A program made the translations under genes and the position numbers. A DNA stretch of 7,603 nt. Origin: Gallionellaceae bacterium. GTDB taxonomy: Bacteria; Pseudomonadota; Gammaproteobacteria; Burkholderiales; Gallionellaceae. The DNA lies in contig JAUSKS010000222.1 of NCBI GenBank assembly GCA_030646595.1, positions 1 through 7,603 on the forward strand, given 5' to 3'. Positions 6,025-7,603 of the stretch are shown one piece after another (the first letter of the stretch is position 1; the number at the start of each line of letters is the position of its first letter). A model generated the notes under the pieces. The model did not search any database. It was not told the origin of the DNA and saw only the letters and a program-made list of their open reading frames with translations.

Positions 6025-6404
6025 TTCACCACCTCACCCGCCCAGTGGCGCATGGCATCCACCATCTTCTCTACCTCTGCGCTCGATATGAGCGGAATGT
6101 CGGTATCATCGTAGCGAAAAGTCACAGCAAATGGGTTCAGCTTTCGCAAATCATCCACAGCACATGGCACAGCAACTCCATGCTCCTGCAATGCCAGCGC
6201 CAGCCTGGTCAAATCATGTATGGGTGGAAATAAAATGCCGCGCTTAAACATAACTGCTTTCATGCTTTTTTCTACAGCCTGCTGTGCATGGAAACAAGTC
6301 GTGGCGAAATGAAAATCCGGGTCATTTTTCATTTTTTTGAAGGCAACAATATCTCGATCCGCCATCCGCAATGCGCGCAGTGCCTCTTCATGGCCGGGCG
6401 TCAT
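6021..6404 (-). CDS. HEPN domain protein (partner of the adjacent MNT nucleotidyltransferase)
   Basis: 127 residues, helical, of the PF05168-like HEPN family. Recognisable parts are HFATTCFHAQQAVEKSMKAVMFKRG (32-56), FPPIHDLTRLALAL (59-72) and the C-terminal LNPFAVTFRYDD (89-100). HEPN proteins paired with minimal nucleotidyltransferases form toxin-antitoxin-like modules in which many HEPN partners are RNases that the MNT protein neutralises, in some systems by adding AMP. In this copy the only plausible R...H pair is R55 and H63, seven residues apart rather than the four to six of the classical RNase motif, and the tyrosine of the RX4HXY motif is absent, so RNase activity is uncertain. The start at 6404 was chosen because the HEPN family pattern begins there; the frame upstream is shadow sequence inside the MNT gene. 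It overlaps the MNT gene by 17 bases, and its stop overlaps the scpA start. Confidence 0.85.
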   Translation of the reverse strand: MTPGHEEALRALRMADRDIVAFKKMKNDPDFHFATTCFHAQQAVEKSMKAVMFKRGILFPPIHDLTRLALALQEHGVAVPCAVDDLRKLNPFAVTFRYDDTDIPLISSAEVEKMVDAMRHWAGEVVK

Positions 6405-6708
6405 ACAGCACCTTGCCTTCCCTGAACGCCCAGTACAGCACAGTTCCCGGCACCTGGCTGCGGCGGAATGCCTCGTGGTCGGAATATACCAATACGTCAA
6501 CCCCTATGCCAACATCTCCTACCGCCCTGTGCAGACGCACCATTTCGTCAAATTTATTGCCTACCTTTGATTCGATCACCATCAAATCCAGATCGGAATC
6601 TTCAGTCGCATCGCCGCGCGCATAGGAGCCGAACAGGATAATTTTACTTGGCTGGGCAACAGCGACCAGCCTGGCAACTGCTTGTTGTATGGTTTGTTCT
6701 GAAATCAT
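6388..6708 (-). CDS. Minimal nucleotidyltransferase (MNT) of a MNT/HEPN pair
   Basis: 106 residues. It has the nucleotidyltransferase signature ILFGSYARGDATEDSDLDLMVI (24-45), i.e. G27-S28-x10-D39-x-D41, with D71 in VDVLV as the likely third metal-binding carboxylate. All three acidic residues and the GS motif are present, so it should be catalytically competent. Characterised MntA-type partners use ATP to modify the cognate HEPN toxin; that role here is inferred from the neighbour. The start at 6708 has a perfect GGAGG four bases upstream and lies 10 bases after the trpS stop, so the gene is probably co-transcribed with trpS. Its 3' end overlaps the HEPN start by 17 bases, the tight coupling typical of toxin-antitoxin pairs. 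Confidence 0.9.
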   Translation of the reverse strand: MISEQTIQQAVARLVAVAQPSKIILFGSYARGDATEDSDLDLMVIESKVGNKFDEMVRLHRAVGDVGIGVDVLVYSDHEAFRRSQVPGTVLYWAFREGKVLYDARP

Positions 6709-6712
6709 CAGT

Positions 6713-6717
6713 CCTCC
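6713..6717 (-). promoter_or_regulatory. Ribosome binding site of the MNT gene
   Basis: Minus-strand GGAGG in the 10-base trpS/MNT gap, four bases before the ATG. It is the strongest Shine-Dalgarno sequence in the right half of the window and indicates that the MNT gene is initiated independently rather than only by read-through from trpS. Confidence 0.65.
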
Positions 6718-6718
6718 A

Positions 6719-7603
6719 TTAACTATAACTCAGCCCCATCGCTTCCCGTACATCGCGCATGGTGATATTGGCCAGTTTGCGTGCCTTTTCGCAACCATCG
6801 GAAATAATATTGCGCACCAGCACCGGATCATCCAGATACATTTGCGCGCGTTCACGCATGGGTTTTTGTTCGTCCAGCACAGCTTGAATCACCGGCTGTT
6901 TGCATTCAATACAACCTATACCTGCGCTGCGGCAGCCCTGCTGTACCCATTGCTGCGTGGCTTCATTGGAGTATATACGATGCAATGGCCACACCGGACA
7001 TTTGTCCGGATCGCCGGGATCGGTGCGGCGTACGCGCGCGGGATCAGTGGGCATGGTGCGTATTTTTTGAGTGACACTGGCTTCATCTTCGCGCAGGCTG
7101 ATGGTGTTGTTATAGGACTTGGACATTTTCTGCCCATCCAGGCCCGGCATTTTTGAGGCCACGGTGAGCATGGCTTGCGGCTCGGACAAGATCATTTTGC
7201 CGCCACCTTCCAGATAGCCAAACAAACGCTCGCGATTGCCTATGCTCAAATTCTGCTGTTCATCCAGCAAGGATTTGGCAGATTGCAATGCTTCATCATC
7301 GCCTTGTTGCTGATAGCGCGTGCGCAACTCGATATACAGCTTGGCTTTTTTACTGCCCAGTTTTTTGATGGCGGCTTCGGCCTTTTCTTCAAAGCCGAGC
7401 TCGCGTCCGTAAATGTGGTTAAAGCGCCGCGCAATTTCGCGGGTGAATTCGATGTGTGGCACCTGGTCTTCACCTACCGGCACCTGGGTGGCGCGGTAAA
7501 TCAAAATGTCCGCGCTTTGCAGCAAGGGATAGCCAAGAAAACCATAAGTGCTCAAATCTTTCTCCGACAATTTTTCCTGCTGATCCTTGTACGTCGGCAC
7601 CCG
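6719..7603 (-). CDS. trpS: Tryptophanyl-tRNA synthetase, C-terminal part (5' end beyond the window)
   Basis: 294 codons are visible; the frame is open to the right edge, and the GTG near the edge is an internal valine (RVPTYKDQQ), not a start. TrpRS charges tRNA-Trp with tryptophan using ATP in the cytoplasm. Visible class I features are YGFLGYPLLQSADILIY (20-36 of the visible part), VGEDQVPHIEFTREIARRFN (43-62) and the KMSKS loop at 159-163 (DNA 7115-7129). The HIGH motif is off-window. An insert of about 80 residues between the Rossmann core and KMSKS (about 68-150) resembles the long betaproteobacterial form. Four cysteines (C202, C224, C231, C234) follow a C-x21-C-x6-C-x2-C pattern, close to the iron-sulfur motif of Thermotoga maritima TrpRS. 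It appears to be the upstream gene of the MNT-HEPN-scpA-scpB run. Confidence 0.96.
   Translation of the reverse strand, partial: RVPTYKDQQEKLSEKDLSTYGFLGYPLLQSADILIYRATQVPVGEDQVPHIEFTREIARRFNHIYGRELGFEEKAEAAIKKLGSKKAKLYIELRTRYQQQGDDEALQSAKSLLDEQQNLSIGNRERLFGYLEGGGKMILSEPQAMLTVASKMPGLDGQKMSKSYNNTISLREDEASVTQKIRTMPTDPARVRRTDPGDPDKCPVWPLHRIYSNEATQQWVQQGCRSAGIGCIECKQPVIQAVLDEQKPMRERAQMYLDDPVLVRNIISDGCEKARKLANITMRDVREAMGLSYS

Noticed and set aside
6405..6500. Longer HEPN protein starting at 6500
   Set aside because: The extra 32 residues are Cys/Arg-rich, lie entirely within the MNT gene in another frame and do not match the HEPN family; the start at 6404 gives the normal domain length.
7598..7600. 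GTG near the right edge as the trpS start
   Set aside because: The frame stays open upstream to the edge and RVPTYK is a conserved internal TrpRS segment; the HIGH motif and N-terminal half are simply outside the window.

Overview
The window looks like the chromosome of a betaproteobacterium of moderate GC content. The main evidence is the tryptophanyl-tRNA synthetase at the right edge, whose sequence and long insert before the KMSKS loop resemble betaproteobacterial TrpS, followed by scpA and scpB. This assignment rests on family knowledge recalled from memory, not on a search. Every well-supported gene is on the minus strand, so transcription runs from high to low coordinates.

Right half (4515-7603): a tightly packed apparent operon. 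It starts with trpS, whose 5' part lies beyond the window. Ten bases later comes a small MNT-type nucleotidyltransferase. A HEPN-domain protein follows, overlapping the nucleotidyltransferase gene by 17 bases. scpA comes next, joined to the HEPN gene by a 4-base ATGA overlap, and then scpB, overlapping scpA by 38 bases. trpS, scpA and scpB are housekeeping genes for tRNA charging and for the Smc condensin. The MNT/HEPN pair is an accessory toxin-antitoxin-like or nucleic-acid defence-like module inserted between them without breaking the operon. The 5' part of scpB contains a compact palindromic DNA element (5124-5200) that is read in frame as a Gly/Ala-rich linker.

Middle (4142-4514): a 373-base gap, AT-rich over much of its length, with no convincing gene. 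It holds two back-to-back hairpins. One is suited to ending scpB transcription on the minus strand. The other has a T-tract that would act on the plus strand, and it also overlaps a candidate minus-strand promoter with a perfect TTGACA -35. A tiny plus-strand ORF with a good Shine-Dalgarno sequence is only a curiosity.

Left half (1-4141): one uninterrupted minus-strand reading frame of 1380 codons that runs off the left edge. It encodes a very large secreted subtilisin-like (S8) protease: signal peptide, propeptide, a catalytic domain with an intact Asp172/His227/Ser399 triad and oxyanion Asn323, two bacterial Ig-like domains, six NHL repeats expected to form a beta-propeller, a third Ig-like domain, and then CARDB repeats (two complete, a third cut by the window edge). 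It is probably a large extracellular or surface protein in which the protease is displayed on binding and spacer modules. Its substrate cannot be read from the sequence.

No rRNA, tRNA, insertion sequence, CRISPR array or phage gene was recognised.
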